Positions 9,308 to 20,166 of a stretch of DNA of 29,997 bases are shown here, piece by piece (within the stretch, counting starts at the first letter, position 1; each line of letters begins with the position of its first letter). Origin of the DNA: Ascoidea tarda (nom. inval.) (lineage: Eukaryota; Ascomycota; Saccharomycetes; Ascoideales; Ascoideaceae); assembly GCA_030560485.1 (NCBI GenBank), contig JAKTTS010000158.1, positions 1 to 29,997 on the forward strand, given 5' to 3'. The position numbers and the translations under genes are program-made. Below the pieces are notes generated by a model that was not told the DNA's origin, did not search any database, and worked only from the letters and a program-made list of their open reading frames with translations.

Positions 9308-10600
9308 TTAACGAATGTTATTTAATTTAATTTGGTTTCTATAAATTCTGTTTTCAAGATTTGTTGTACTTTCATCAATGTTTTGTAGTTGTCTATTTTG
9401 TTGATCGATTTGATTACCAGCAGTTAAAGCAATGTTTTTCAATCTATCAGCGGCTTTTGAAATTTCATTCAAGTTGTTATCTAATTCAACTTCAAGCTCA
9501 TCATCTTCGGAATCATTTTCAAACTGGTATCTTTTTGAAGCTTGTAAAGTCTTTTGTCTGTTGTATTTTTGAAAAGTGTCGCTTTGATTTTGGTTGTTAT
9601 TATTTTTTAAAGCATTTTGAATTCTACTGGTTGCAGAATACAATTGGCCTCTTTGTTCTTCTCTTGTTGCTTGAGATTGAATTTTGTCTGCCATCAATTG
9701 TTCTTCTTTTTGTCTCAATCTTCTTTTCGAAGTAAAAGGGTTATTAGCAGGCAATAATATACTACGATTAAGTCTACCCAAAGACGCAACTTTATCGTTT
9801 GCAATTTTATTTTGAGTATCAGCTAGAGATAGGTTTCTTTCAATGTTGAATAAAGTTTCAGACTGAGAACCCAACATACCAAGAGTGTTATTACCAGATA
9901 CTTCAGCTTGTTTTGCCATTTCCAAAGTGTTTTTAGTTGAGGCCAAAGACTGTTGCTTAGTGAATTTGATTTCACCTTTAATATCTTCGACTTCATCATC
10001 TAATTCTTTTTGGGCTAATTCTTCAGGAGACAATTCTTTTTGTTTTTGTTGTTGGAAATCGTTCGGGTTGTTGAAATTTGAAACTGGAGCATTTAGATCA
10101 TCTGGATCATAAGAGTTCGAATTATTGTAATTGTTGTTATTGTTGTAATTATTTTGGTTATTATAATTGTTATTGTGGTTATTATAATTATTATTGTTGT
10201 TGTTATAATTATTATTATTGTTGTATGAATTTTGATTTTGGTTTTGATTTGGATTATTAAACAATTCATTCTTTAAATTAGCAGTGTTGATTGTGGCAGT
10301 ATCGCCATAAGGGTCGTTGCGGTTTAAATTACCATTACCGTTATTATTGTTACTACTGTTCATGTTATTGGCATATGGGTTAGAAGAGTCTTGAGCTTCA
10401 GGTGGAGTGTAGACATAGGGAGTAAAGGGTTTTCTGCCTTCATTTTTTTCCTTTGCATAGGACTTGAATTGGTTGAATTTGTTTTGACGATTAGAGGGCT
10501 GTTTCGTTTCGACACCCATCTTGGTTTGTACATAGGCTTTAACCTCGTTTTCATCATTGAAACTAGTTTCCTTCTTGTATTTTTTAGAAAAAAGACCCAT
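9308..10600 (-). CDS. SEC9: Plasma-membrane t-SNARE Sec9 (SNAP-25 family)
   Basis: Sec9 pairs with Sso1/2 and Snc1/2 to fuse exocytic vesicles with the plasma membrane. The 430 residues have an N-terminal MGLFSKKYKK, a Pro/Asn region, a Tyr/Asn repeat tract (about 115-165, YNNNN units) and two SNARE coils. The first coil is about 217-280, with central glutamine Q246 in GSQSETL. The second is about 372-430, with Q397 in GNQIDQQN. Between them is the basic NPFTSKRRLRQKEEQ segment known from Sec9. There is no membrane segment or Cys palmitoylation cluster, as in yeast Sec9. It is shorter than the S. cerevisiae protein (651 residues), mainly in the N-terminal region. It converges on MGM1 with 284 bp between stops. 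Confidence 0.95.
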   Translation of the reverse strand: MGLFSKKYKKETSFNDENEVKAYVQTKMGVETKQPSNRQNKFNQFKSYAKEKNEGRKPFTPYVYTPPEAQDSSNPYANNMNSSNNNNGNGNLNRNDPYGDTATINTANLKNELFNNPNQNQNQNSYNNNNNYNNNNNNYNNHNNNYNNQNNYNNNNNYNNSNSYDPDDLNAPVSNFNNPNDFQQQKQKELSPEELAQKELDDEVEDIKGEIKFTKQQSLASTKNTLEMAKQAEVSGNNTLGMLGSQSETLFNIERNLSLADTQNKIANDKVASLGRLNRSILLPANNPFTSKRRLRQKEEQLMADKIQSQATREEQRGQLYSATSRIQNALKNNNNQNQSDTFQKYNRQKTLQASKRYQFENDSEDDELEVELDNNLNEISKAADRLKNIALTAGNQIDQQNRQLQNIDESTTNLENRIYRNQIKLNNIR

Positions 10601-10672
10601 TTTGACTGAAAGTTAGTGCAGTGTGTAGTTGGAGGCGCTGAGAGGAGAGATAAAGCAAAAAAAGTAAAGAAA

Positions 10673-10684
10673 GATATATATATC
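10673..10684 (-). promoter_or_regulatory. TATA box candidate, SEC9
   Basis: The palindromic GATATATATATC lies about 75-85 bases upstream of the SEC9 start. Confidence 0.45.
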
Positions 10685-10884
10685 TGAGTATAAGGTGGAT
10701 TCGACTGATTACTTTTATACCATACCTTTTTTCAAATTCCAAACCACTGTCATTTTCGTCTGTTTCACAGCCCCGAGATGACCCGTGGCAGTGGTTCTCA
10801 ACGAGCTCAACCAGCACGGTGGGTGTTGTGCATAAGAATGCAGAGTAATAAATCTAAACTAAAAATAGAAAAGCAAAAAGAAAC

Positions 10885-10956
10885 CTCCGCGACGGGGAAT
10901 TGAACCCCGGTCTACCACGCGACAAGCGGTAATTCTAGCCACTAAACTATCACGGA
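10885..10956 (-). tRNA. tRNA-Asp(GUC)
   Basis: The reverse complement folds as a complete 72-base intronless tRNA. It has a seven-pair acceptor (TCCGTGA with TCGCGGA, one G-U), a D arm, anticodon loop TTGTCGC (anticodon GTC, G37), T arm CGGGG-TTCAATT-CCCCG and discriminator G73 as expected for Asp. It is very close to S. cerevisiae tRNA-Asp. A T5 Pol III stop lies just downstream on the minus strand (10876-10880). Confidence 0.97.
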
Positions 10957-13022
10957 CTTTACTTGTCTGTTGCTTAATCTATTTTAATTTTATTTATGCT
11001 TTCTTTGAGGAATTCAGATCAAGAACTGCTTATTGAAGTTACAAACCAGTTTTAGTTTATATTGCAGCAAAGAACACCATCGCAGCTCTTTCTTTGGTAT
11101 GTTATTGTTTATTTGAGCTTGTTTGCTGCTACAGCTCTAATTAGCCTTATAAGCAAATATTCCTATACATTGATTGCACTTAATTTTTCAAATTTATGTT
11201 GAATGCTTTCAAGATACACTCACTCAAACCATAAAAGGTCAATCACCATTATTGTCATGTCAATCCAATGGGATATTCTTCAGTTCAGCCTAGGAAATCT
11301 TGCTTACACTACTTCCACCGCCATCAAACTGTGAGTGAGAATACGATCAGAATACAGCCACTAACATCAGCTGGGCTGAAGTGTGCACTTTTATTCTTCA
11401 ATCTTATAGAGTTTGAGTGAATATTATTGTTTTAGAAATAATAATAGCAACAGCTTTATTGTACTTTATTTAATTCAACGGTCTGAAATTGATATTAACC
11501 ATGTTGTTTTTAATAAAATCAAGTTAAAAAATTGGCTTCTAAAATATATCAAATAATCAAATTATTAATATTAAAAATCATTGTATTCTCAACTTTAAAA
11601 TCCTAATCTCTCTGTTGCTAAAAATTATAAACAAAAATTCAAGCTTTCTTTTCAATTTTAGTCATATTCAAAATATCAATATTTTAACGGATTTTTAATT
11701 ACTTTAAAAATAAAATAACTTTTAAATCATTTAATTTAATTTTATTTGATTTTTTGGTAGATCCATTTTACCAAAATAAAATCATTGATGTTTCTAGTTA
11801 ATTACAAAAATCAATTAAAGAAACTGGATTTGAGAACTGGGTTATCCCATTTCATAACTCTTGGTTATTTTAAACAGTTAGACAATTAAAAACATATAAA
11901 AAAAAAATTTAAAATTCCAGGAAAAGAGAAAAAAGCTTTGAGGAATTTGAAACTATACAGCATTCAATTTATATTATCTTTTAAAACTCAGAATAGTTGA
12001 ATAAACTATTGCTGCTTTTGGAAAAAATGATGATTTATCTTATAAAATATGACCCATCTAGATGATATAAAGAAATTTGCTGATTTTTTGTGTTATTAAA
12101 CAATGATTGAAAAAAAAAAGCCAAAGAAGATAATCAAAACCCTAGGATATAATTCATTGGTTAATTAAGAAATATGGTTGATTGGGATAGCTCTGAGTAA
12201 TTCCAGTCGATAAATAAAAGGAAAAGAAAAAAACGTGCTGTTTCTGATCCGATGCTCAATTAAACTGCAGCCAATTTTGAAATTACATTGATAATAACTA
12301 ACAACACAGCAAAACATGCTTTATATATCTTTTGCTCCTTTCGACCATATTGCGGAAATTGCTTCTTCTGTCATTATTTTTTTTCGGTATGTCCAAGACA
12401 AAAAGTTGATACTCAAAGCTATATCCGATGATGTCGTGCTTTGGTTATTTTCTGATGAAGTACATGGCGGGGTATGTGAAATGAAAATAAGGTTATTTCC
12501 TGAATTGTTTTCCATTTTATTTATTCAATCAGATAGATTTTTTTGGTCAGCTCACCAAAAGCAAAAGCTCGTCATTAGATGATTTGCAAAATTACAGTTA
12601 CGAAGCTATTTCCGTCGTGTATTGATCGTTGATCATTTGCATTCTTATTGTGTTTTTTGCTTGAATCAGGTACCCCATTTATTAAATGTAACTTATTAAC
12701 TTTAAATGAAGAAATTCAACAAAACAATAAAGTAAAAATAAAAAAAAAAACTGATGATATTATAATTTACAAAAACTTTCGATTTTTATTTTTAAAGTCT
12801 TTTCGAGTGATTTATTGTGCCAGCTTATTTCAAAAATTGGATTCTGGAAAATTATATAAAGACAAGAAATTTAGCTTATTCTCTTAATCGAATTTGAAAC
12901 AAAAATCACTACTTCCAAATACGACTTCTGGTACTTGTTTGATACTATCCCAATCACTAATAACCTCCTGTGTTAATTCAATATCTTTTTAGTATAATTA
13001 ACTATAAACAATTCACTTAGCC
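10957..13022. other. Intergenic, tRNA-Asp to dioxygenase, 2.1 kb
   Basis: AT-rich, with no convincing gene. An 88-codon ATG frame at 12316-12582 is overlapped by a minus-strand frame and shows no family feature. A 50-codon frame at 11268-11420 contains a CTG codon and is probably chance. The last 100-150 bases act as the dioxygenase promoter, with only a weak TATA-like sequence near 13003. Confidence 0.6.
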
Positions 13023-14024
13023 ATGTCTCAAGAATTTACTGACTTTGTCATTTCATCTATGGGTCCAAAGACTACCCCCAGAGCAAGATGTGTTATTGGT
13101 TCTTTAATACAGCACATCCATGATTTTACCAGAGAAAACTATATTACTGTTGATGAATGGTTGTATGGTGTTGATTTCATCAATAAAATAGGGCATATGT
13201 CTGATGAAAGAAGAAATGAAGGTATTTTGGTATCCGATGTCTTGGGTCTAGAAACTTTAGTTGATATTCAAACCCATAAATTAGATCATGTTAATAAAAC
13301 TTCATCTGCTATCATCGGTCCATTTTACAGACCAAATTCCCCACTTTACAGAAATGGCGAATCTATTATTCAAAAGGAAGTTGGTGGTGTAAAAGCTTTT
13401 GTTCATGGCAGAATCACTGATCCTGAGGGTAACCCATTACCAGGTGCCAAAGTCGAAGTCTGGCATTGTGCTCCTAATGGATTGTATGAACAACAAGATG
13501 ATGAACAACCAGATTACAATTTGAGAGGTACATTCATTGCAGATGAGCAAGGATATTACTCATACACCTGTTTAAGACCCACTTCTTATCCTATTCCTTA
13601 TGATGGTCCAGCTGGTGATTTATTGCAATTTATGGATAGACATCCAAACAGACCAAGTCATATTCACTGGAGGGTTTCATATCCCGAATATCATGACTTG
13701 ATAACACAAATTTACGACTCTGAGTGTCCTTACACCAAAGATGATTCTGTATTTGCTGTCAAGGAGGATTGTATTGTTAATTTCACTCCAATTGACAACA
13801 TCAATCTTTCTACCGTCAATGGACACGTTAAATCTCTTGATGAATTGAAAGCTAAAGATATTGAAGTTGAATTATATTATGATATCTCGTTGCCATTAGA
13901 ATCAGAAATGCAAAAGGATAGAAAAAAGGTTGAAGCTAAACAAATTGAACTTGAAAAAGCATATTTCGAAAAATATGCTAAATTTGCTAAAAATGTTGAT
14001 TTATCATCCATCATTGAAAAATAA
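13023..14024 (+). CDS. Intradiol dioxygenase (hydroxyquinol/catechol 1,2-dioxygenase)
   Basis: This enzyme uses non-haem Fe(III) and O2 to cleave catechol or hydroxyquinol between the two hydroxyls, feeding the 3-oxoadipate route. The 333 residues have the N-terminal helical dimerisation domain (about 1-90) and then the beta-sandwich catalytic domain. The expected ligands are visible: Tyr155 (NGLYEQQD), Tyr189 (TSYPIPYDGP), His213 and His215 (RPSHIHWRV). The spacing fits 1,2-dioxygenases and the sequence resembles Candida HQD2-type proteins. Substrate choice cannot be settled by eye. A charged, probably helical tail (about 290-333, Lys/Glu-rich) extends past the catalytic fold. The protein is likely cytosolic, since there is no targeting signal. 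No partner pathway genes are adjacent. Confidence 0.9.
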   Translation: MSQEFTDFVISSMGPKTTPRARCVIGSLIQHIHDFTRENYITVDEWLYGVDFINKIGHMSDERRNEGILVSDVLGLETLVDIQTHKLDHVNKTSSAIIGPFYRPNSPLYRNGESIIQKEVGGVKAFVHGRITDPEGNPLPGAKVEVWHCAPNGLYEQQDDEQPDYNLRGTFIADEQGYYSYTCLRPTSYPIPYDGPAGDLLQFMDRHPNRPSHIHWRVSYPEYHDLITQIYDSECPYTKDDSVFAVKEDCIVNFTPIDNINLSTVNGHVKSLDELKAKDIEVELYYDISLPLESEMQKDRKKVEAKQIELEKAYFEKYAKFAKNVDLSSIIEK

Positions 14025-15372
14025 TTCAAAATTCTATATAAATTGTGTTACATGTATTAGATCTTTGCAATTTAAATTGCTTTATGATCTATATATGGTA
14101 TTTGATATTTGATATTCGATATTCGATATTGTTTTTTGTTCTTTTTTATGTTCTTTTATGTTATTTTGTTTATCTATAATTGTGTTGTTTTTTATGATTT
14201 TGTATATATAATGATCTAATTCATTTCAATACCAAATTTTTTTATCTTTTTTTGTTCCTTTTAGAATTTCAAAAACTACAATTTTTTTAGACGTTTCTGC
14301 TCAAAATAGAAATTCCTGGAAAAAAAGACTTTGCAAACTATATCTATATTCATTTCAAACCCAATGACTTATAATACTTTAATTACAATAAAATATGTTT
14401 CCAATAATAAGACACTAGCAAGCACTTGAAGATAGTAGATAAAGACTTAGTTTTTTCCAAAAAAAAATAAAAAAGAGACTCAACTAACGGAAATAGTTCA
14501 AATTAAATGATTTTATTCTCCTGATAATATAAAACGATAAAAAAACGTTTTGGGATGGCTAGATATAAGACCGATGATATAATTATTATAATAAATGAAA
14601 ACTTAGAATACTTACCCCACAATAAACAGAAATTAAATTTTGATTTAATGAAAATTCCAAAAGCGTGTTTGCCGGAAATAGCTTTTTGAAAGGAAGGGAG
14701 AAAGTTGAATAAAAAATTTCAAGCGGCTGCAAATATGCACAGTTCCAACGGTTTTGGTGAAATTATTGCAGATAGAGTAATAATACAAAAAAAAGCTATT
14801 TCCTACACAAGAAATCCTAAATTTTGTAGCTTTGGGTCTTAAGCTTTTAAGTAGAATTTCAAAGGATTTATAATAGTCATGGAATTCCAAACACCAGTCA
14901 GGTAAAAGTCAGGCAGGATAAGTTGCGCAAGATATGCCGCGATATCGTAGACGTCATTTCGATGCCAATACGCCGGAGCTCTCAAACCGAATGCAATTAC
15001 GGAATATTTACGTTTAAAAATGTCCAAATATAATTGCCATCACATGTTGATAAGTAAAGTTACAGCATCATGCAGTTAAGCGCGTTACAACACGTCAGAT
15101 ATTTATCGTCACGAAAGTGCTTTGGGTTGATTTTCGTTGTTTGGCGAAAAAGAACTTGATGGAAGATCCAATCCGTTACCCTCTGTGCCGACGAAGCTTG
15201 ACTATCATTGATAATTTCTGCGATGAAAAACTCTGAAAATTTTAGTATCTCAATTATATATCAGACTGCAATACGACTGATTTATCAATAAACCTTGGAG
15301 ATAAAAATAGCTTGACTTGAGTCTGATACATAAGGCCCTTCAATTAGTAACTGATCTATATTAATTTCAAAA
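14025..15372. other. Intergenic, dioxygenase to MDJ1, 1.35 kb
   Basis: The first third is T-rich dioxygenase 3' flank. From about 14880 to 15240 the DNA is clearly more GC-rich. Minus-strand frames at 14645-14890 and 14839-15027 have no ATG-led match to a known family, and the second holds two CTG codons in 62, unlike real genes here. MDJ1 promoter elements should lie in 15100-15372, with TATATA at about 15255. Confidence 0.6.
14103..14130. repeat. Short tandem repeat, 7-bp unit (T/C)GATATT
   Basis: Four units in the 3' flank of the dioxygenase gene: two TGATATT, then two CGATATT. Confidence 0.85.
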
Positions 15373-16977
15373 ATGTACAGATCTTCTTTGAATAGTTTGA
15401 AAAATATCTCAAAGTCTTCTCTTCCTATCTATAATTCCTCAGCAATAATACTTAAGAAAGTACCAATAACATCTTCATCTTTCTTGCACTCATTTTCTTA
15501 TGGCAGAACATCTTTCCATACATCTTCGCTGAATCTTGCTCAAGCGAGTCCTTATAAAACTTTGGGTGTCAATAAAGAAGCCTCGAATTCTGAAATCAAA
15601 AAAGCCTATTATAAACTAGCTAAAAAATTTCATCCCGATGTTAATAAAGAACCAGAAGCCGAGAAGAAATTTCACGATATCCAAGACGCTTATGAAATAT
15701 TGTCAGATCCAAACAAAAGAGCAGCTTTTGATCAATATGGAACCACTGATCCAAATGCTAACCCATTTGCAGGAGGTTTTGGTGGTGCAGGGAATCCCTT
15801 TGAAGGTGCTGGAAGTCCCTTTGGTTTCAGTGGAAGTACCAGCGGATTTGGCAACATAAACTTCGAAGATATATTCAGTCAAGCATTTGGAGGAAGTACA
15901 AGATCTGGCAGAGGAAATTCGTCTTTTGTAACTGAGTATGTTGGTGAAAATATCGAAATTGTCCAAACTTTAACCTTAAAAGAAGCAATTTTTGGTAAAA
16001 AATTAAATCTTGATTACTCTGTAAATGATTCATGTCATTCTTGTGACGGCTCTGGCTTAAAACCTGGAAAGGGCAAATCAACTTGTGGAACTTGTAATGG
16101 TTCTGGTCAAAAAGTCAATTTCATGAATTCTGGTTATCAAGTGGCTTATACATGTCCCAAATGTAATGGGTTGGGAAAAATAATTGCAAGCTCAAACGCT
16201 TGTGGTTCATGTAATGGGCATGGTACCGAACAAATTAGAAAAAAAATCGAAGTGGATTTGCCTCCAGGAATGATGGATGGTTCAAGAGTTAAAATGTCTG
16301 GGGAAGGAGACTCTCCTTTGGCAACAAAAGGCCCAAATACAAGATTACATAAAGGTGATTTAATCATCAGAGTTCGTGTTAAACCTGATCCAAAATTCCA
16401 AGTAGAAGGCAAAAATTTAGTTCATACAGTGTCAATTCCTATGACAACTGCTGCATTGGGTGGAACTGTAACTGTTCCAACAATAGATGGACCATCTGTT
16501 AGAATTAAAATACCTTCAGGCGCCAGTTATAACCAGATTTTCACTGTTTCTGGAAAAGGGTTACCAAGATCGAATAATATAAGATATAGGGGGGATTTAA
16601 ATATTAAATTGGACATAAAAACTTTAAAACCATTAGATGAAGCTCAAACAGCCTTATTAGAAGCTTTAGCAGATTCATTTAATGATAAAACTGCAAAAAG
16701 AATAAATCCCTTATGGAAGAACGATAAACCTATAAAAGACAATTTGGATAGTTCAAACGAAAACCATTCATCTGAAACTCAACATGAAAGTACTTCTAAA
16801 TTGAAAAAGGTTGAGAACTTTTTAGCAAGCGCTTTTAAAAAAATTTCAACTCAAACTGAATCTAATCAAGATAATAAGGAAAACACTAATACAGATGAGC
16901 TTAACAAAAATGAAAACGAAGCAAATGATAAAACAAATGAAAGCAAAAACGATGATAAGAAAGATCAAAAGAATTAG
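15373..16977 (+). CDS. MDJ1: Mitochondrial matrix DnaJ-type co-chaperone Mdj1
   Basis: Mdj1 is the type-I J-protein partner of mitochondrial Hsp70 (Ssc1) for folding in the matrix. The 534 residues carry a Ser/Lys/Arg presequence (1 to about 55) and a J domain (about 59-123) with HPD at 87-89. A Gly/Phe region (130-175) follows, then a zinc-binding domain with four CxxCxGxG repeats (Cys221/224, 238/241, 261/264, 277/280) and the two C-terminal substrate-binding domains (to about 440). A hydrophilic Asn/Glu/Lys/Asp tail of about 90 residues at the end is longer than usual for the family. One CTG codon (53, at 15529) lies in the presequence. The identity is secure; the mature N-terminus is inferred. 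Confidence 0.95.
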   Translation: MYRSSLNSLKNISKSSLPIYNSSAIILKKVPITSSSFLHSFSYGRTSFHTSSLNLAQASPYKTLGVNKEASNSEIKKAYYKLAKKFHPDVNKEPEAEKKFHDIQDAYEILSDPNKRAAFDQYGTTDPNANPFAGGFGGAGNPFEGAGSPFGFSGSTSGFGNINFEDIFSQAFGGSTRSGRGNSSFVTEYVGENIEIVQTLTLKEAIFGKKLNLDYSVNDSCHSCDGSGLKPGKGKSTCGTCNGSGQKVNFMNSGYQVAYTCPKCNGLGKIIASSNACGSCNGHGTEQIRKKIEVDLPPGMMDGSRVKMSGEGDSPLATKGPNTRLHKGDLIIRVRVKPDPKFQVEGKNLVHTVSIPMTTAALGGTVTVPTIDGPSVRIKIPSGASYNQIFTVSGKGLPRSNNIRYRGDLNIKLDIKTLKPLDEAQTALLEALADSFNDKTAKRINPLWKNDKPIKDNLDSSNENHSSETQHESTSKLKKVENFLASAFKKISTQTESNQDNKENTNTDELNKNENEANDKTNESKNDDKKDQKN

Positions 16978-18163
16978 TTAATACACTAAAATTTTCTTAT
17001 AGATTTTTCTTTTTTTATTTCATGTTTTGCTTTATGATTCCTTAGTTGTTTTTTTTATGTTTTTTTATTTTTAATAAGATTTTGATCAATCTTATTTAAA
17101 TCCAGTTCTGTTAACATTTCCTTATTCATTTTTCCAATTACTCTTTTTTTTTAGTTGCATTAATAATTATATAAATTTCTTGTAAATATGATTTTCAACT
17201 GAAATTTGGATTTTTAAGTATATATTGTATTTATATCAACTTCTATCGTAATAAAGAAAAATTTATTTAATAAAACGAATTTCAGTGACAAAAATAAAAT
17301 ATAAAATATAAAATAATATAAAATTAATAAATTATGCATTTCACTAGTTCCAAATAAAAATAAATAAAAATAATTAAATTAAAACTTAATAACAAAAATT
17401 TGTAAAAAATAAAAATAATTAAATTAAAGTTAAAGACCAAGCCGTAAGCCGAAGAAATTGGAGTTGTATAAAAAAATTGTGGTGATGAAAAGAAGTTTAA
17501 AGAGCAGGAGTTATGTTATATATTAGAAGCTTAAACCACAAGCTTTTTTCAAAAATGCCTTTAAAATAGGATTGACCTTTGAAATAGGATTGACGATTTA
17601 ACAGGGGATCATGATTAGGAAAAATAATGGATAGAAGATGTTAGTTCAAAAGCAGTTGAAATATTGTTATGGGAAAAAAATCAGCTTTCTAATATAAGGT
17701 TAAAAAAGGATAATGGAGATGAGATGAAAAAACAATTGTATAATCAGTAATGAGGATCAACAAATCATAAAAATTGATTGGATCCAGATCGTAAAGGTTA
17801 ATAAATTGTTCAAAACTCTTTAAAATAATTTGAAATTAATGCATTGAGTATATTCAAACCATGGAATCAAATATCAATACAAATTCATTAAGACAATTTT
17901 GATGTAGTACCCTTGATGTTACCAGCCGTATATTACCATTGTTAAATTAAACCAGAATAGACACGATTAAAGAAATAAAGGATTAATGTACAGAAATCAA
18001 TAATGAGAAAAGATAAATAAAAATAAAAATAAAATGATAAAGATAAGTTGAGAAAAATAAAAAATGACTTTTTAAAAAGAATTTTTTTTTTATTTTGGTT
18101 TAAAAAACTTTTTCCATTTTTTTTAGATTTTGAATATTAATATTAAAGAATTTCTTTTATAAT
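16978..18163. other. Convergent intergenic, MDJ1 to wall protein, 1.2 kb
   Basis: Very AT-rich 3' flanks of two convergent genes with many short A-rich and TAAAATA-type repeats (about 17280-17430). I see no gene. Confidence 0.65.
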
Positions 18164-19393
18164 TTAAATTAACATTAAAGAAAATCCAATTAAGGCAGAC
18201 ATTATTGAGAATTTTTGCATACCATGAGAACCACTATTTTCAAAAAAATTCTCTAAAGCAAAACCAGTTTGGGTTTCAGAAGCAGAAGTAGAAGCAGTTT
18301 GTAAATCGGTTGAGGTTGGATTAACTGGGTAAAAAATGTAACTTCCATCGATTTCAATATAACTGGCAGAACCGGTTCTTCTAGCAGTGGTCGAAGATTC
18401 AGATGTAACAACGGTTTGGAGTGTTCCACTGACAGTATTGAAAATAAAACCAGAAGTAGTTTCTCCAGAAGCTGTAGTGGTGGTTCCAGTTGGAATCAAG
18501 CCGGATTGAGTAGCAGTTTCAGTTTCAGTTTCAGTGGCAGTCAAAGTAAAGACAAAGCCTGTATCAGTCTTTGAAACAGGGACAGTGGTAGATTCGTCGA
18601 CTTCAGCAGTATAAGTTGAAGAAACGTTAACTAAGCATTCAGTTTCAAGACAAGAAGTGTGAGTGATTAATTCAGTGGAAACAGTGGAGATGATCATGGA
18701 AGTTTCAATTGAAGTGATACAAGAGGTTGTTTCAATGGTTTCGGTGTAAGTGGTAACAACTAATAAAGTATCTTTTCCTTTTGAAGTATAGGTTGATGTA
18801 ACTGGAACCAAGATTGTTGTTGTGACAGTTGAGACAACATAACCAGAGGAATAAATGGTAGAAACAGCACCAGTGATGGTAGATACAGGTTGATTATTAG
18901 TTAAAGAAGCAGTCAAGACTTCTGGGACAAATGAGTCGACAGTTGAACCAGAAGTTGATTTAGGAATTAAAGAAAGGGAGATTTGGTTTGAACATTTTTG
19001 AGCGCCATCGTTAACATAAATTGCATAAGAATCCGAATCTGAATCTAAACAAGCAACAAAGGTGTTGTAATCATTGTAGTAGAATTTTCCGTTATAAAGA
19101 TAGAAATAGGTGGAACCTGAAGTTGCAATATTTAATTGACTATCATCATTTGAAAGATAAACATTTGTATTTTGAACCAAAGCTTGAGCATTGTCATCAA
19201 TTTGGATTTTAATTGGGGTTATATTGTCTTTCAAAACTAAAGTGTCATCAGAAATGCCAATTGGTAAAGAATCTATCAGGGAGTTGTCAGAATCAGCATA
19301 TAGTTCAAAAATTGTTGAGTCAGCAAGAACCTTTGAAGCTAAGGTCAATAAAGATGGTAAAATTGCAAATTTGTTTGAACCGAATAATTGCAT
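18164..19393 (-). CDS. GPI-anchored cell-wall/surface mannoprotein
   Basis: The protein has 409 residues. It begins with a secretion signal (1-24, cut after KVLA), followed by a folded N-terminal part (about 25-165) with several Tyr/Asp-rich strands and paired Cys. A long Ser/Thr-rich, Val-rich region suited to O-mannosylation follows (165-370, including TETETETAT). It ends in a GPI signal: small residues NSGSHG (386-391) as the probable attachment site, then the apolar tail SALIGFSLMLI. It should be linked to the plasma membrane or wall glucan. I cannot name the family; the N-terminal part recalls yeast wall proteins of the Cwp/Pga type only in general build. It has no CTG codon. Confidence 0.85.
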   Translation of the reverse strand: MQLFGSNKFAILPSLLTLASKVLADSTIFELYADSDNSLIDSLPIGISDDTLVLKDNITPIKIQIDDNAQALVQNTNVYLSNDDSQLNIATSGSTYFYLYNGKFYYNDYNTFVACLDSDSDSYAIYVNDGAQKCSNQISLSLIPKSTSGSTVDSFVPEVLTASLTNNQPVSTITGAVSTIYSSGYVVSTVTTTILVPVTSTYTSKGKDTLLVVTTYTETIETTSCITSIETSMIISTVSTELITHTSCLETECLVNVSSTYTAEVDESTTVPVSKTDTGFVFTLTATETETETATQSGLIPTGTTTTASGETTSGFIFNTVSGTLQTVVTSESSTTARRTGSASYIEIDGSYIFYPVNPTSTDLQTASTSASETQTGFALENFFENSGSHGMQKFSIMSALIGFSLMLI

Positions 19394-19563
19394 TATTAGA
19401 TTGTTATTATTAGGAATTAGGAATTAGGAATTATGAATTGGCTGTTATACTAAGAAGAGATGAAAGATGAAAACAAAATAAGAAGTAATTTGTGTGATAA
19501 GCAAAATAAAATGAAAAAAAAAGAAAGAATTCGATAGTGGATATTTATGGATATTCATGTTCA

Positions 19564-19573
19564 TTTATATATA
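19564..19573 (-). promoter_or_regulatory. TATA box candidate, wall-protein gene
   Basis: On the minus strand the sequence reads TATATATAAA, about 170 bases before the start codon of the gene at 18164-19393. Confidence 0.5.
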
Positions 19574-20103
19574 CAATGATTATTTGAATGGTAAAAGTAA
19601 TTGAGTTGCTAGTTTTAATTGAAGAAGGTCTCTAAAGGAACAAGCACTGATCAAAACAAACATAGCCAGACAATAATATTGATTTTTCAGGCAAACTTTA
19701 CAGGATCATTTGGGGATTTGAGTAAGATTGTTCATATATTAGTGTGGTTTATAAACGAAGTTGGCAAAGGCGATTACCCGAAACAGAGAGTAAGTGATGA
19801 AGATTGATTATTTGGCAAAATTATAAACATCGGTTAATGTGTTTGAATACATTTAAACAATTTGATATTGGTATTTATAATTGCTACCAAATAAACACGA
19901 TAATAGTTATTGGTGTGAAGACATTTGTATTTACGATAATCATTTGCACCACTTGTTTACAGATTAAAGAGGTTAGACGAATTGATGAAAAATAAATTCA
20001 AAACAGACGCCAGGAGTGTGGGAGCGAGCTTTCTTTTGTTTTTGTTTTTTTGGCGCCATTTTTGTGGGAGCGCTATTAATGAAAAATAAGAGAAAATATC
20101 GCG

Positions 20104-20114
20104 TGTTCGAGTCC
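20104..20114 (+). promoter_or_regulatory. Isolated Pol III B-box (TFIIIC site) candidate
   Basis: TGTTCGAGTCC matches the B-box consensus GGTTCGANTCC at ten of eleven positions. No tRNA fold and no A box are present upstream, so it is either an extra-TFIIIC-type site, a tRNA relic or chance. Confidence 0.35.
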
Positions 20115-20166
20115 CAGAAAAGACCCAAATAACGCTGATCTATTTCGGGCGTTGGAACGACAGCGG

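Noticed and set aside
12316-12582. 88-codon ATG frame upstream of the dioxygenase
   Set aside because: It is overlapped by a minus-strand frame, has no recognisable domain and lies in AT-rich intergenic DNA; possible but unsupported.
14839-15027. 62-codon minus-strand frame with a protein-like look
   Set aside because: It starts at TTG and holds two CTG codons in 62, while confident genes here have almost none. I found no family match.
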